A stretch of DNA of 64,000 bases from Nitrospirae bacterium MYbin3 (GTDB taxonomy: Bacteria; Nitrospirota; Thermodesulfovibrionia; Thermodesulfovibrionales; Dissulfurispiraceae), in assembly GCA_002753335.1 (NCBI GenBank), contig PEAD01000002.1, positions 124,001 through 188,000 of the forward strand. The letters run 5' to 3'. A program made the position numbers and the translations under genes. The notes beneath the pieces were generated by a model, which saw only the letters and a program-made list of their open reading frames with translations, was not told the origin of the DNA and made no database searches. This document shows, piece by piece, positions 7,157 through 15,171 of this stretch. How positions within the stretch are numbered: the stretch's first letter is position 1; every line of letters starts with the position of its first letter.

Positions 7157-7432
7157 ATGAAAACATTATCAAATGAAGAAAAAGATATTGTTGATGCCTA
7201 CGAAAAAGGCAAAATGGCTCTTTCATCTCCAACAAAAAAAGAAATTGAAGCAATCAAAGCAACAGCACGAAAGACGTTAGTAAAAGACAAGCGAATTACC
7301 ATACGTCTCTACGACCATCATTATCAAGGTATTCAAAAAAAAACGATCGAGATGGGGTTGCCTTATCAAACACTTATTTCTGGAATAATTCATAGATATA
7401 TTGAAGGCGACTTGGTTTCAAAAACAGGATAG
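7157..7432 (+). CDS. CopG-like (ribbon-helix-helix) antitoxin
   Basis: Protein of 91 residues. The C-terminal half, KRITIRLYDHHYQGIQKKT then GLPYQTLISGIIHRYIEG, is the ribbon-helix-helix of CopG/BrnA-like antitoxins. The N-terminal half is a charged linker that would wrap the toxin. No toxin gene is adjacent: higBA is divergent upstream, and the L,D-transpeptidase starts 2 bases after its stop. A GGAAGG ribosome site precedes the ATG. It may be an orphan antitoxin reused as a regulator of the cotranscribed transpeptidase gene. Confidence 0.75.
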   Translation: MKTLSNEEKDIVDAYEKGKMALSSPTKKEIEAIKATARKTLVKDKRITIRLYDHHYQGIQKKTIEMGLPYQTLISGIIHRYIEGDLVSKTG

Positions 7433-7434
7433 AA

Positions 7435-8370
7435 ATGCTGACTCTTTCTTACATTGTCCGGCAGGTCGAGTCTAGGCTTTTACAGATAATACCGGCAAAG
7501 ATACTTTCGGTTATTATTGGCTTTCTGCTGTTTTCCTCGACAACCTATGCCGAAAATTTTAGTTATGAGAAATACGATTCTATAATTGGAGCGTTGCAGA
7601 CCCATAAGGTTCAAGACAATGAATCTCTTATAGAGATTGCGAGAAAATTTGATGTGGGTTATAACTCTATAGTAAACGCCAATCCTGAGTTTGATCCTTT
7701 TGTTCCTACTGTGGATGGCGAGGTAAAAGTACCTACCGAATGGACTCTGCCTGAGGTTGACGTTTATGACGGAATTGTTATCAATATTTCCGAAATGAGG
7801 CTGTATCATTTTTTTATGCAAAAAGGGAGAAAACTGGTTCAGACTTTTCCTATAGGCATCGGAAGCGAAGGGAACGATACTCCACTCGGGAATTTCAGGG
7901 TTGTCGAGAAGATTGTTAAACCAAGCTGGCATGTGCCTGATTCAATCAGAGAGGAGCGGCCTGAGCTGCCGCGTGTTGTGCCGCCCGGCCCAGAAAATCC
8001 TCTTGGTTCGCATGCTTTAAGGCTTTCTTCTCACAGCATAATGATTCATGGCACAGACAAGCCGTGGGCGGTAGGAAGGCGCGCTACTCATGGATGTCTG
8101 AGGCTTTATCCCGAAGATATTCCGAAGCTTTTTAAAGCCGTTGCAAATGGCGCCAAGGTTGTTATAACAAGGCAGCCGGTTAAGGCAGGCCTTAAGAGCG
8201 GGAAGGTGTATCTTGAGGTGCACAAAGACGACGAAGAACGCCCCGAAAACTACATGCGGCTTGCTGTCGGCGTGTTGAAGAGAAAGAATCTTTTAAAAGA
8301 TGTAAGCACAGAAAAACTTTATCAGGCTATACGTGACAAGACAGGAATTCCTGTCTTGATTTCTGAATAA
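7435..8370 (+). CDS. L,D-transpeptidase with LysM domain (YkuD/ErfK family)
   Basis: Protein of 311 residues. A hydrophobic signal segment lies at about 20-40 (ending TYAEN), a LysM-like peptidoglycan-binding domain at about 57-100, and a YkuD catalytic domain at about 112-250. The active-site motif is complete: HG at 205-206 and THGC at 218-221, with Cys221 as nucleophile. It makes 3-3 peptidoglycan cross-links or attaches proteins to peptidoglycan in the periplasm. It is cotranscribed with the CopG-like gene (2-base gap). The downstream gene is a coiled-coil lipoprotein in the opposite direction, the kind of protein such enzymes can tether. Confidence 0.92.
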   Translation: MLTLSYIVRQVESRLLQIIPAKILSVIIGFLLFSSTTYAENFSYEKYDSIIGALQTHKVQDNESLIEIARKFDVGYNSIVNANPEFDPFVPTVDGEVKVPTEWTLPEVDVYDGIVINISEMRLYHFFMQKGRKLVQTFPIGIGSEGNDTPLGNFRVVEKIVKPSWHVPDSIREERPELPRVVPPGPENPLGSHALRLSSHSIMIHGTDKPWAVGRRATHGCLRLYPEDIPKLFKAVANGAKVVITRQPVKAGLKSGKVYLEVHKDDEERPENYMRLAVGVLKRKNLLKDVSTEKLYQAIRDKTGIPVLISE

Positions 8371-8373
8371 AAA

Positions 8374-8404
8374 AGAGGCTCAGGATTTGTCATCCTGAGC
8401 CTCT
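8374..8404 (-). terminator. Rho-independent terminator between converging genes
   Basis: Perfect 13-base stem AGAGGCTCAGGAT with loop TTGTC (8387-8391). On the minus strand it is followed by TTTTTT, so it terminates the lipoprotein gene. On the plus strand the T-run is lacking, so its effect on the transpeptidase message is less sure. Confidence 0.85.
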
Positions 8405-8422
8405 GGAATGTCTAAAAACAAA

Positions 8423-8803
8423 TTATTTCTTTTGATGGAGTTCAAAAGCCTTCTGGGCTTTCTTTGAAGACATTTCAGCCTTTGACAAAGCAGCTTCGGC
8501 TCTGTCAGCAGCAGCTTCAGCTCTCTTTGCAGCTGCATCTGATTTTGCAGAAGCGTCCTTAGCCATATTCATGGCATCAGCAGCCAAAGCCTTTGCGTCT
8601 CTTGCATCTTTCTTAGCCTGGTCAATCTCGGCCACTTTGCCCTCGATGGAGCTTACTTTTGATTCGATAGCGGCAACTCTTGCTTCGAGCTTGCTGATTC
8701 TGTCAACAAGCGGGTCTATCTGCTGCTTTACGTATTCCTTTGTTGCACATCCTGCGGATAAAAGAAACATCACTGCTATCGTAAGCAATAAAACTTTTTT
8801 CAT
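8423..8803 (-). CDS. Alanine-rich coiled-coil lipoprotein
   Basis: Protein of 126 residues with a lipoprotein signal: a hydrophobic segment then LSAGC, Cys at position 19. The mature part is one long coiled coil: heptads of KLEARVAAIESKV type at about 35-65, then an Ala-rich stretch (AADAMNMAKDASAKSDAAAKR) to the end. It resembles Lpp-type and alanine-zipper lipoproteins. There is no Lys-Tyr-Arg-Lys end, but the sequence closes in ELHQKK, so peptidoglycan linkage is possible. It shares a terminator with the converging L,D-transpeptidase gene. Likely an abundant periplasmic structural protein. Confidence 0.8.
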   Translation of the reverse strand: MKKVLLLTIAVMFLLSAGCATKEYVKQQIDPLVDRISKLEARVAAIESKVSSIEGKVAEIDQAKKDARDAKALAADAMNMAKDASAKSDAAAKRAEAAADRAEAALSKAEMSSKKAQKAFELHQKK

Positions 8804-8946
8804 CTACGTAACACCTCCTTTCTGGTTTTATTAGTTTATTAAAAAGCATACACCCATCTATGTTTTTTTTCAAGCACAAAAATGGCTCTGAGACAAAAAC
8901 TATTAAACACCGATACTTAGCTTCAAAATCAAAAATCAGGAATCAA

Positions 8947-8976
8947 TTGACAAAAACATTTAGTGTATAGTTAAAT
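8947..8976 (+). promoter_or_regulatory. Promoter of the tRNA cluster (candidate)
   Basis: TTGACA at 8947-8952, 18-base spacer, TTAAAT at 8971-8976, 12 bases before tRNA-Val. The 185 bases between the lipoprotein gene and the tRNA otherwise show nothing. Confidence 0.5.
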
Positions 8977-8988
8977 ATTAATTCTCTT

Positions 8989-9064
8989 GGGCGGATAGCT
9001 CAGCTGGGAGAGCGCTGCCCTTACAAGGCAGATGTCGCAGGTTCGATCCCTGTTCCGCCTACCA
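8989..9064 (+). tRNA. tRNA-Val (anticodon TAC)
   Basis: Complete cloverleaf of 76 bases including encoded CCA. Acceptor GGGCGGA pairs with TCCGCCT (a G-U pair at the end), D-loop AGCTCAGCTGGGAGAGC, anticodon loop CTTACAA with TAC, and T-arm GCAGGTTCGATCCCTGT. Confidence 0.95.
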
Positions 9065-9089
9065 TTTTTTCTCTGTGCGGTGCCCCATT

Positions 9090-9166
9090 GGGGCGGTAGT
9101 TCAGCTGGTTAGAACGCCTGCCTGTCACGCAGGAGGTCGCGGGTTCGAGTCCCGTCCGCCCCGCCA
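9090..9166 (+). tRNA. tRNA-Asp (anticodon GTC)
   Basis: Complete cloverleaf of 77 bases with CCA. Acceptor GGGGCGG pairs with CCGCCCC, anticodon loop CTGTCAC with GTC, T-arm GCGGGTTCGAGTCCCGT. It lies 25 bases after tRNA-Val and is probably on the same transcript. Confidence 0.96.
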
Positions 9167-9251
9167 TAACCCCCAAGAGTTACAACGAAGATTTACCTTC
9201 CACCGATGGTTAAAAGATGTTATAATTTTTGTTCTGAATAGCTGGTTCTTT

Positions 9252-9341
<90 letters not shown>

Positions 9342-9351
9342 GTGCAAGCAA

Positions 9352-10128
9352 CTAGAATTCCACTCCCACTTCAGCAAACGGTCCGCTGAATTTAAATCCG
9401 GCCTTTATGTCTTCCGCATCAATGCTGATATCTTCGTAGCGGTACCCTGCTGCGATAAAGCCTTTTAGTATGCCGGCATTTATAACTCTGCCTTTAATTC
9501 TTCCAACCACATCGTAATAGTGGGCATTGCCAAAGGATATGCCTCTTAAATCTGCCTCAATAGAAACCTTTTCGTGAATTTTTATCTGTGCTCCAAGATA
9601 ACCCATAGGCACAGGAAGGGTAAGGCTTTTTGATATGCTCTGGTTTGTAGCAGGCTGGTCAATTTTTATTTTAAAGTCTATTACTCTAAGATTTAATCCT
9701 GCATCAACATTAAGAGTGTCTTTCGTGGCGGTTTTCACAAATGGAACACCATAATAAAAAGCAAAGTCATAGTGATCGAGCGTAAGTTCTGTTGAATATG
9801 AATTATTAGCCGTAAAATTCTGGTTGTCAAACTGGAAATTTGCGGCCTTGATACCGGTTCCTTTGAATTTCATGGGAGTGGCCATAATGTAAATATTGGG
9901 CAAAAAAAGCGGCAGCTCAGCCTTGACACGAGCATACATCTGGCTTTTGCTGTCATATTTCAGATCACTTGCAAGGCCGAGAGAGTCGCCTTTATACTGA
10001 AGATTGCCGTCAGGGCGCTGGTACCATACACCCAAGGCCACCTCTCCGCCAAGAGCCAGAACTATTTGTGGTATAAAAAAGACAGAAAAGAAAATGAATA
10101 TACCCATCAATTTCGAAAATTTCAACAT
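9352..10128 (-). CDS. Outer-membrane beta-barrel protein (TIGR04219-like)
   Basis: Protein of 258 residues with a Sec signal peptide (residues 1-26, ending VLALGG), then alternating amphipathic strands rich in aromatics, closing with a terminal Phe (FAEVGVEF), the beta-barrel assembly signal. The order VALGVWYQRPDGNLQYKG and the final YRYEDISIDAEDI strand recall the TIGR04219 outer-membrane family. Likely an 8-strand barrel with no assigned transport function. It converges on tRNA-Ser, 10 bases away, and lies 36 bases downstream of the CsgG-like gene, so they may be cotranscribed. Confidence 0.75.
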   Translation of the reverse strand: MLKFSKLMGIFIFFSVFFIPQIVLALGGEVALGVWYQRPDGNLQYKGDSLGLASDLKYDSKSQMYARVKAELPLFLPNIYIMATPMKFKGTGIKAANFQFDNQNFTANNSYSTELTLDHYDFAFYYGVPFVKTATKDTLNVDAGLNLRVIDFKIKIDQPATNQSISKSLTLPVPMGYLGAQIKIHEKVSIEADLRGISFGNAHYYDVVGRIKGRVINAGILKGFIAAGYRYEDISIDAEDIKAGFKFSGPFAEVGVEF

Positions 10129-10164
10129 TATTTATTCCTCCTTTTAGGCAATATTAGACAACTG

Positions 10165-11103
10165 CTATTTTGCTGATGAAACTTTGTCGCCTTCTTTTAT
10201 TGAATCGCATTTTCCGCTTATGCAGACTGCATCTGCCGAAACTTTGTCGCAGCCGATAATCTTCAAATCTGCTATAGGTTCAACTATGCGTCTTATCACT
10301 TGGCCTGTGGTGGGGCTCGTTATTTCTTTTGTAACCTTGATTACGTACATTGTCATGTCTTTTTGGATACCGATGTTTTGTCCGGCGTCTAAAATGAATG
10401 TCTTGTTGCTGCGATCCACATGAGCAATGACGGTATTTAAAAAAGAATCCTTAATTTTAGCTGATTGGTCTTTTAGCTGTTTCACAATGTCAGTAACAGT
10501 TTTTCTTGTTGCATTTCCCAATAAGGCGTCAACTTGGCCTGTATCATCAACAGCCGCATAATCGCCCATTTTAAAGCCGGAGGCAGAATCATCTCCCTTT
10601 CCTTCAACAGCAGTTATTATTTCTGCAGAAGTAGTATCAATCATTCTCGCATTTGCAGCCACCTTTGCAACGCTTGTTTTGGTGCCTATGCCCAATATTC
10701 CGGTACTCGAAAAGCTCAGTCCATACTGTGTAACGCTTCCGACAACAACTGCGCTTACACCCAATATCTTGCCTATTTTAGCCGCCTCAGCAGTATCAAC
10801 AAGCCCACTCATAGAAAACTTTTGTTCATTTAATACTTTTTCGATCTGCCCTCTCTCTATTACTTTAAAAGTCCCGTCTTTAACGAGCTCGGTAATAAGC
10901 ATATCAGTAACAGCACGTCCTATATTGCTTTTGTTTATTTTGACGTTCTGAAGTCTGCCGTCGTCGTCCTTTTTCTGAACCTGTGTGGTTGTGGCTGCAT
11001 CCTCAAAGTCCAATACCGCTATTTTTTTCTCGCCTGCGTGAGATATTCCTGCGATTAAAACAAGAGATAATGCTAAAGCAACCACATTTTTGATAGAAAA
11101 CAT
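10165..11103 (-). CDS. CsgG/HfaB-like lipoprotein-family protein
   Basis: Protein of 312 residues: signal peptide (ending ISHAGEKK), then IAVLDFED at residues 28-35, the usual start of the CsgG domain. TDMLITELVKDGTFKVIERGQIEKVLNEQ follows in two parts, and IGKILGVSAVVVGSVTQYG completes the domain. The C-terminal 120 residues (VIAHVDRSNKTFILDAGQNIG) resemble a FlgT-like or SH3-like domain in which a secretion-associated protein handles surface assembly. There is no lipobox Cys, so it is probably periplasmic. Role unproven; it may assist the adjacent outer-membrane proteins. Confidence 0.8.
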   Translation of the reverse strand: MFSIKNVVALALSLVLIAGISHAGEKKIAVLDFEDAATTTQVQKKDDDGRLQNVKINKSNIGRAVTDMLITELVKDGTFKVIERGQIEKVLNEQKFSMSGLVDTAEAAKIGKILGVSAVVVGSVTQYGLSFSSTGILGIGTKTSVAKVAANARMIDTTSAEIITAVEGKGDDSASGFKMGDYAAVDDTGQVDALLGNATRKTVTDIVKQLKDQSAKIKDSFLNTVIAHVDRSNKTFILDAGQNIGIQKDMTMYVIKVTKEITSPTTGQVIRRIVEPIADLKIIGCDKVSADAVCISGKCDSIKEGDKVSSAK

Positions 11104-11125
11104 TCCGATGACTCCTTAACCTAAA

Positions 11126-11151
11126 CAGGGCCAACAATAGTGTTGGCCCTG
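11126..11151 (-). terminator. Strong intergenic hairpin
   Basis: Perfect inverted repeat CAGGGCCAACA with loop ATAG, between the stop of the outer-membrane gene (11174) and the start of the CsgG-like gene (11103). Only TTTA follows on the minus strand, so termination would be weak. It may be an attenuator or an RNA processing site. Confidence 0.55.
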
Positions 11152-11173
11152 CTCATGGTTTGTAAGCTTTTTT

Positions 11174-12106
11174 TTAAAACAAACTGTAAAATCCGAAGGT
11201 TAGTGACGGTTTCCGTTTTTCGGCATTCACACAGTTATAACTTGTGGATACAGGTATGTTCACTCCCAAGTTCAGCGCACGCTTATCGGTGAAAAAATAC
11301 TTCACCTCAGGAGTAACGTCCACAGTTGAAAGCCTGTCTTGCTGTTCAACTCCTTCTATCTTTGTCCCCTGGGTTACCGAGCCTGACAGTTTAAGTCCTG
11401 TCCAGATTCTCAGCTGTTTTGCAACATTAGCATCTAAAGCGGCCATCCAGGTAAACGAATCACCATAATTTACTTTTTGTCCATATACCTTAGGAGTATT
11501 TATTGGATGTATATACCCACCACTACCTATAAACCTGAATATGTCTATCCTTTTTATAATCCTCTGCGTAAGCCCAACATCATAGGAACCAGAGCCGAGT
11601 CCTGCATCCTGATCGCCCGACGGAAGCTTTCCTGTTATTAAGGTCTGGTATTCTATCTCCTTCTCATCACCGAACCTCTGTTTAAGTGTCAGGCTTATGT
11701 CGCCGATACTGGACGATTTATTCCAGTTGCCGTCTGCCTCCTGATATTTAACGAACATAAAAGGCACGTTTCCTACGATTGCGGTCCTTTCGCTAAAACT
11801 GTGGCTTATCGGAATGTTAAAGACTTTTTTGTTGCTTGACATGGTTGAGTCAATGCCAACCCCTGTTGTCCCAGCAGGAACCGGAGCCGCTGTTGGCGTC
11901 TGGATATCCGTGTTAGTCTGAATGGTTGACTTCACAGAATCATTGCTTATTTTGTCCTGAGGATTGTTCGGAACGACTATCTTTTCTGCTCCCACGGGAG
12001 CAGTTTCTGATCCTCATCAAGCTGCTGCTGCAAAATTAGCAACAGATACGACTAAAACAAAGCCAAGAAGCAATACTACAAAAAACTGGTTTTTTGATAG
12101 ACTCAT
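11174..12106 (-). pseudogene. Outer-membrane protein gene with two in-frame TGA codons
   Basis: From the ATG at 12106 (GGAGGT at 12111-12116) the frame encodes a 29-residue Sec signal peptide ending FAAAA. Two consecutive TGA codons follow (12019-12014). The same frame then stays open for 279 codons: a Thr/Pro-rich linker and a barrel-like domain (FSERTAIVGNVPFMFV, LKQRFGDEKEIEYQTLITGKLPSGD, ending FGFYSLF). The C-terminal Phe and the strand pattern suit an outer-membrane porin or transporter-like barrel. Without readthrough, the mature part could only start at a GTG (11995) with no ribosome site near and no signal peptide. Most likely a recent pseudogene; see findings. Confidence 0.7.
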
Positions 12107-12183
12107 AGATACCTCCTAAAATAATTAGTATTGGCATATAAATTAGCACGATAAAAAAGAATTTTTCAATAATAAGCGTAAAT

Positions 12184-14835
12184 TTAACCTTCTGCAAGAT
12201 TCTTGACTCTTTTTCTAAGCTCGTCAGCAAAATGCTGGTATACATCAGTTTCTCCTGCTTTTCGCCTGATGTCCATTCGGTCAATTTCAAGCGGGCTGCC
12301 GAATGAAACCGTTATTTTGCAGGGCTGTATAAAAGCGGAGCCCTTAGGGAGAGCTTTGAATGCGCCTTCAATATAAGCAGGTATCACCGGGACACCGAGC
12401 TCTACTGCTAGCACACCAATGCCTTTTTTGAAGGGCATAAGCTTACCGTCAAAGGACCGGCCACCTTCAGGGAATATGCAGAGAGAAGACTGTTTTTTAA
12501 CTGCAAAGGCTGACAGTTGCAGTGCCCTATGCAGATAAGTTTCCTGATCTATAGGAATTACGTGGCCCAATTTGGCAAGCCATGATCTGAGTTTGCCAGC
12601 AAAAAAATTCTGCAGTCCCAGAAAATAAAGTTTTTTAAAAACATCAAAAGGCACCGATGCAGCAATAATAAAAGCATCAAGATAACTTGTGTGATTAGGT
12701 GCGATTACGAATGCTCCTTCTGCCGGAATGTTTTCGAGTCCTCTTACTTTTAAGCAAAAAACTGTTTTAAAAATAAACTTCTTGGCAAAGAACAAAAATC
12801 TTACAATTGCTGTTTCAATGATGCTCAAACGGCTTTCGATTCTTTTTAAGTCTTCGGTTGATGGCGACTTAGCAAGTATTGTCCCCCATTCAGATTTTTC
12901 AGAAAATTGTTTTTCACCGGTATCGCTTTTTTGATCTGTCAAACATTCTTTTATAAGGACTACTGCATCTTTTACTGTTTGCACCCTTGAGGTAAAAGCT
13001 TCCGGGATATTTATCAAAAATGTTTCTTCAAGAATTGACACAAATTCTACCCGCTTTAAAGAATCAAAACCGAGATCGAGTTCTATATTCGTGTCCCATT
13101 GTATCGAAGCCTCGTCATCCGCAAGCGAATTAATGCAGCGCACCACCTCGCGCCCAACAGAATCCTCAATCAGTTCTTTATCTATTCCCCTGCGTTTTTT
13201 AGCCTCAACAGACGCTTTCAACGATTCCCCAACCATGAATCTGCGCAGTTTCCCAAGCGGCGTGCGCGGAAGAGGTTCCTGACAGAGAGTAAAGCCTTTT
13301 ATACGCATATATTCCGGCAGCTTCATAGACACTGCACTGATATCCCATTTAAGCGTTTCAGAAATATTGCCGATTTTTATTTTTTTTGCATATTCCAGGT
13401 CAGGCACTATCACCGCTTGAACAGCATGAGCCACTCCTTTATTTTCGATGCCGACCACACAGATCTCTTTTATGAGGGCAATTGATGAATACATTTTCTC
13501 TATGTCTTCAGGATAGATGTTTTTGCCTGAGCTCAATACTATCACTTCTTTCTTTCGAGCCGTAATAAACAGATACTCTTCATCGTCAAGATGTCCAATG
13601 TCTCCTGTAAAAAAACGGCCTTCTTTAAGAACCGCTTCTGTTGCAGCCTGATTCTTGTAGTAGCCTGTCATTACCATAGGCCCTTTTACCGTAATCTCAC
13701 CGTCATCCGATATTTTTATGTCAGCATTTGCCAGCGGTTTCCCCGCCGAGCCCGGTTTTCTTTTTTCGGGCGGGTTAAATGTTATGACAGGCGAGGTTTC
13801 TGTAAGTCCGTATCCTTCAAGCACGGTGAACCCAAGGGCTTCGAGATCGCTCATAACCTCAGGTTCTAGGCGGGCGCCGCCGCTTGCAAAAAACCTGAGT
13901 TTGCCGAAATTTGAGTGGACCGAGCGAAAAAATATTTTTCCGAGATTTAGTCCTGAATTATTTCTCAATATGCCGCAAAAATTCATAAGCTTCAACAGGA
14001 GAATCGAAAACCCTTTGCGTTCCTTTATCCGTGCAACAATACCATTTCTTATCATATCAAGCAGTCTCGGCACACAAACAACAACCGTCACACCGGTGTT
14101 TTTTATGGCCGAAACAATTTCGGCAGATTTTATTCCCGGACTGAAGGTTATTGAGCTGCCCAGAAAAAGCGGAACTATAAATGTGCACATGAAAGGGTAG
14201 GTGTGATGAAGCGGCAAAACAGAAAGTACAGTGTCATCCTTTGTAAGTACGCCCGCAGCTATCACCGCATCGGCATCTGAAGAGAAATTTTTGTGCGTGA
14301 GAACTACGCCTTTAGGTTTGCCTGTTGTGCCGGAAGTGTAGATTATAGATGCAATACAATCAGCCGAAAGAGAATCGCAGGGAGAAGGGTTGAATCCTTC
14401 AGGCACAGGCATCAGCGATTCTTTTTCTATCGGTACAGCTTTCGTGTTCATTGCTTTTGCGGCAGCAAGCGCAACATTTTCCGTTTTCGCACTAAAAAAT
14501 ACGACCTTTGCTTCCGAATCTATTAAAAGATTTTTGACCTCTTCCGCTCCGAGTTGAGCGTCTATCGGAACAGCTATCGCGCCAAGCCTTACAGTCGCCA
14601 TGTACGAGGCGCACCATTCAGGCCTGTTTTCGGAAACTACAGCAACCCTGTCGCCCTTTTTTATACCTGACAAATAAAGTGTGCATTCGAAACACTCTAT
14701 AAGAGAATGGAGTTCCGAATAGGTCATGGTTTCCCATGAGTCTTCATAGTAATTAAACGCAATACTATTCTTGTTGTCTGCAAGTGACAATGAGAACATA
14801 GAAGGAATAGTATTGCTATTTATTGAATCAGCCAT
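12184..14835 (-). CDS. Acyl-AMP ligase - ACP - PlsC acyltransferase fusion
   Basis: Protein of 883 residues with three modules. Residues 1-545 are an AMP-dependent synthetase (YTSGTTGKPKG at 166-176, GYGLTETSP at 341-349, FFTGD at 408-412). Residues about 555-632 are an acyl carrier domain with LGFDSL, Ser592 being the phosphopantetheine site. Residues about 690-883 are a PlsC-type acyltransferase (NHTSYLD at 714-720, FPEGGRS at 788-794). The protein should activate a fatty acid, load it on its own ACP and pass it to a lysophospholipid or similar acceptor, like the Aas salvage enzyme but with a built-in carrier. All catalytic motifs are intact. It stands alone, starting 128 bases from tRNA-Met in the opposite direction. 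Confidence 0.9.
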   Translation of the reverse strand: MADSINSNTIPSMFSLSLADNKNSIAFNYYEDSWETMTYSELHSLIECFECTLYLSGIKKGDRVAVVSENRPEWCASYMATVRLGAIAVPIDAQLGAEEVKNLLIDSEAKVVFFSAKTENVALAAAKAMNTKAVPIEKESLMPVPEGFNPSPCDSLSADCIASIIYTSGTTGKPKGVVLTHKNFSSDADAVIAAGVLTKDDTVLSVLPLHHTYPFMCTFIVPLFLGSSITFSPGIKSAEIVSAIKNTGVTVVVCVPRLLDMIRNGIVARIKERKGFSILLLKLMNFCGILRNNSGLNLGKIFFRSVHSNFGKLRFFASGGARLEPEVMSDLEALGFTVLEGYGLTETSPVITFNPPEKRKPGSAGKPLANADIKISDDGEITVKGPMVMTGYYKNQAATEAVLKEGRFFTGDIGHLDDEEYLFITARKKEVIVLSSGKNIYPEDIEKMYSSIALIKEICVVGIENKGVAHAVQAVIVPDLEYAKKIKIGNISETLKWDISAVSMKLPEYMRIKGFTLCQEPLPRTPLGKLRRFMVGESLKASVEAKKRRGIDKELIEDSVGREVVRCINSLADDEASIQWDTNIELDLGFDSLKRVEFVSILEETFLINIPEAFTSRVQTVKDAVVLIKECLTDQKSDTGEKQFSEKSEWGTILAKSPSTEDLKRIESRLSIIETAIVRFLFFAKKFIFKTVFCLKVRGLENIPAEGAFVIAPNHTSYLDAFIIAASVPFDVFKKLYFLGLQNFFAGKLRSWLAKLGHVIPIDQETYLHRALQLSAFAVKKQSSLCIFPEGGRSFDGKLMPFKKGIGVLAVELGVPVIPAYIEGAFKALPKGSAFIQPCKITVSFGSPLEIDRMDIRRKAGETDVYQHFADELRKRVKNLAEG

Positions 14836-14916
14836 ATGCTAAAAATATAATAACACCATACCCTGTTTTTTAGATTCTTTGCTGCGAGTTGGAGTTTGTT
14901 TTCAACTGAACGCGTA

Positions 14917-14946
14917 TTGCCATGAAAATTAGGCGTCTGTTATACT
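14917..14946 (+). promoter_or_regulatory. Promoter of tRNA-Met (candidate)
   Basis: TTGCCA at 14917-14922, 18-base spacer, TATACT at 14941-14946, 17 bases before the tRNA. Confidence 0.55.
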
Positions 14947-14963
14947 TATATTTCCCTTTGTAA

Positions 14964-15040
14964 GGCGGTGTAGCTCAGACGGTTAGAGCATGCGGCTCAT
15001 ATCCGCAGTGTCCGGGGTTCGATTCCCTGCACCGCCACCA
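14964..15040 (+). tRNA. tRNA-Met (anticodon CAT)
   Basis: Complete cloverleaf of 77 bases with encoded CCA. Acceptor GGCGGTG pairs with CACCGCC, anticodon loop CTCATAT with CAT, T-arm CCGGGGTTCGATTCCCTG. The acceptor is fully paired, so it is not initiator-like: elongator Met, or Ile if the C is lysidinylated. The candidate Tn7-like transposon end begins 6 bases after its CCA. Confidence 0.93.
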
Positions 15041-15046
15041 AGTTTT

Positions 15047-15124
15047 TGTTACCGGGACTAATTGTTGGCCCGTTTGGCCAACTTTAGGTTCCTTTTACTT
15101 TTGGCCAAGCTTTGGTTCCTTTTA
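15047..15124 (+). mobile_element. Candidate Tn7-like transposon end with repeated transposase sites
   Basis: The TGTTACC at 15047 could be the transposon tip. Two 25-base direct repeats follow, 15073-15097 and 15100-15124, both with TTTGGCCAA and GGTTCCTTTTA and differing at 3 positions. Tandem sites of about 20 bases near a 5'-TGT tip are how TnsB-type transposases mark Tn7-like ends. The position right behind a tRNA gene suits TniQ/TnsD-directed homing. No inverted partner end was found in the window. The tip itself is inferred. Confidence 0.6.
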
Positions 15125-15171
15125 AAATATTACCATCTATAATAGACTCTATGACATTACAGAACTAGCTC

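Noticed and set aside
9082-9094. GCCCC-ATT-GGGGC hairpin before tRNA-Asp as a terminator
   Set aside because: Its 3' arm is the acceptor stem of the tRNA and no T-run follows.
12014-12019. TGA TGA as selenocysteine codons
   Set aside because: Kept only as a remote option: adjacent Sec residues at a signal peptidase site have no known logic, the hairpin loop is only 2-4 bases, and TGA is a normal stop elsewhere in the window.
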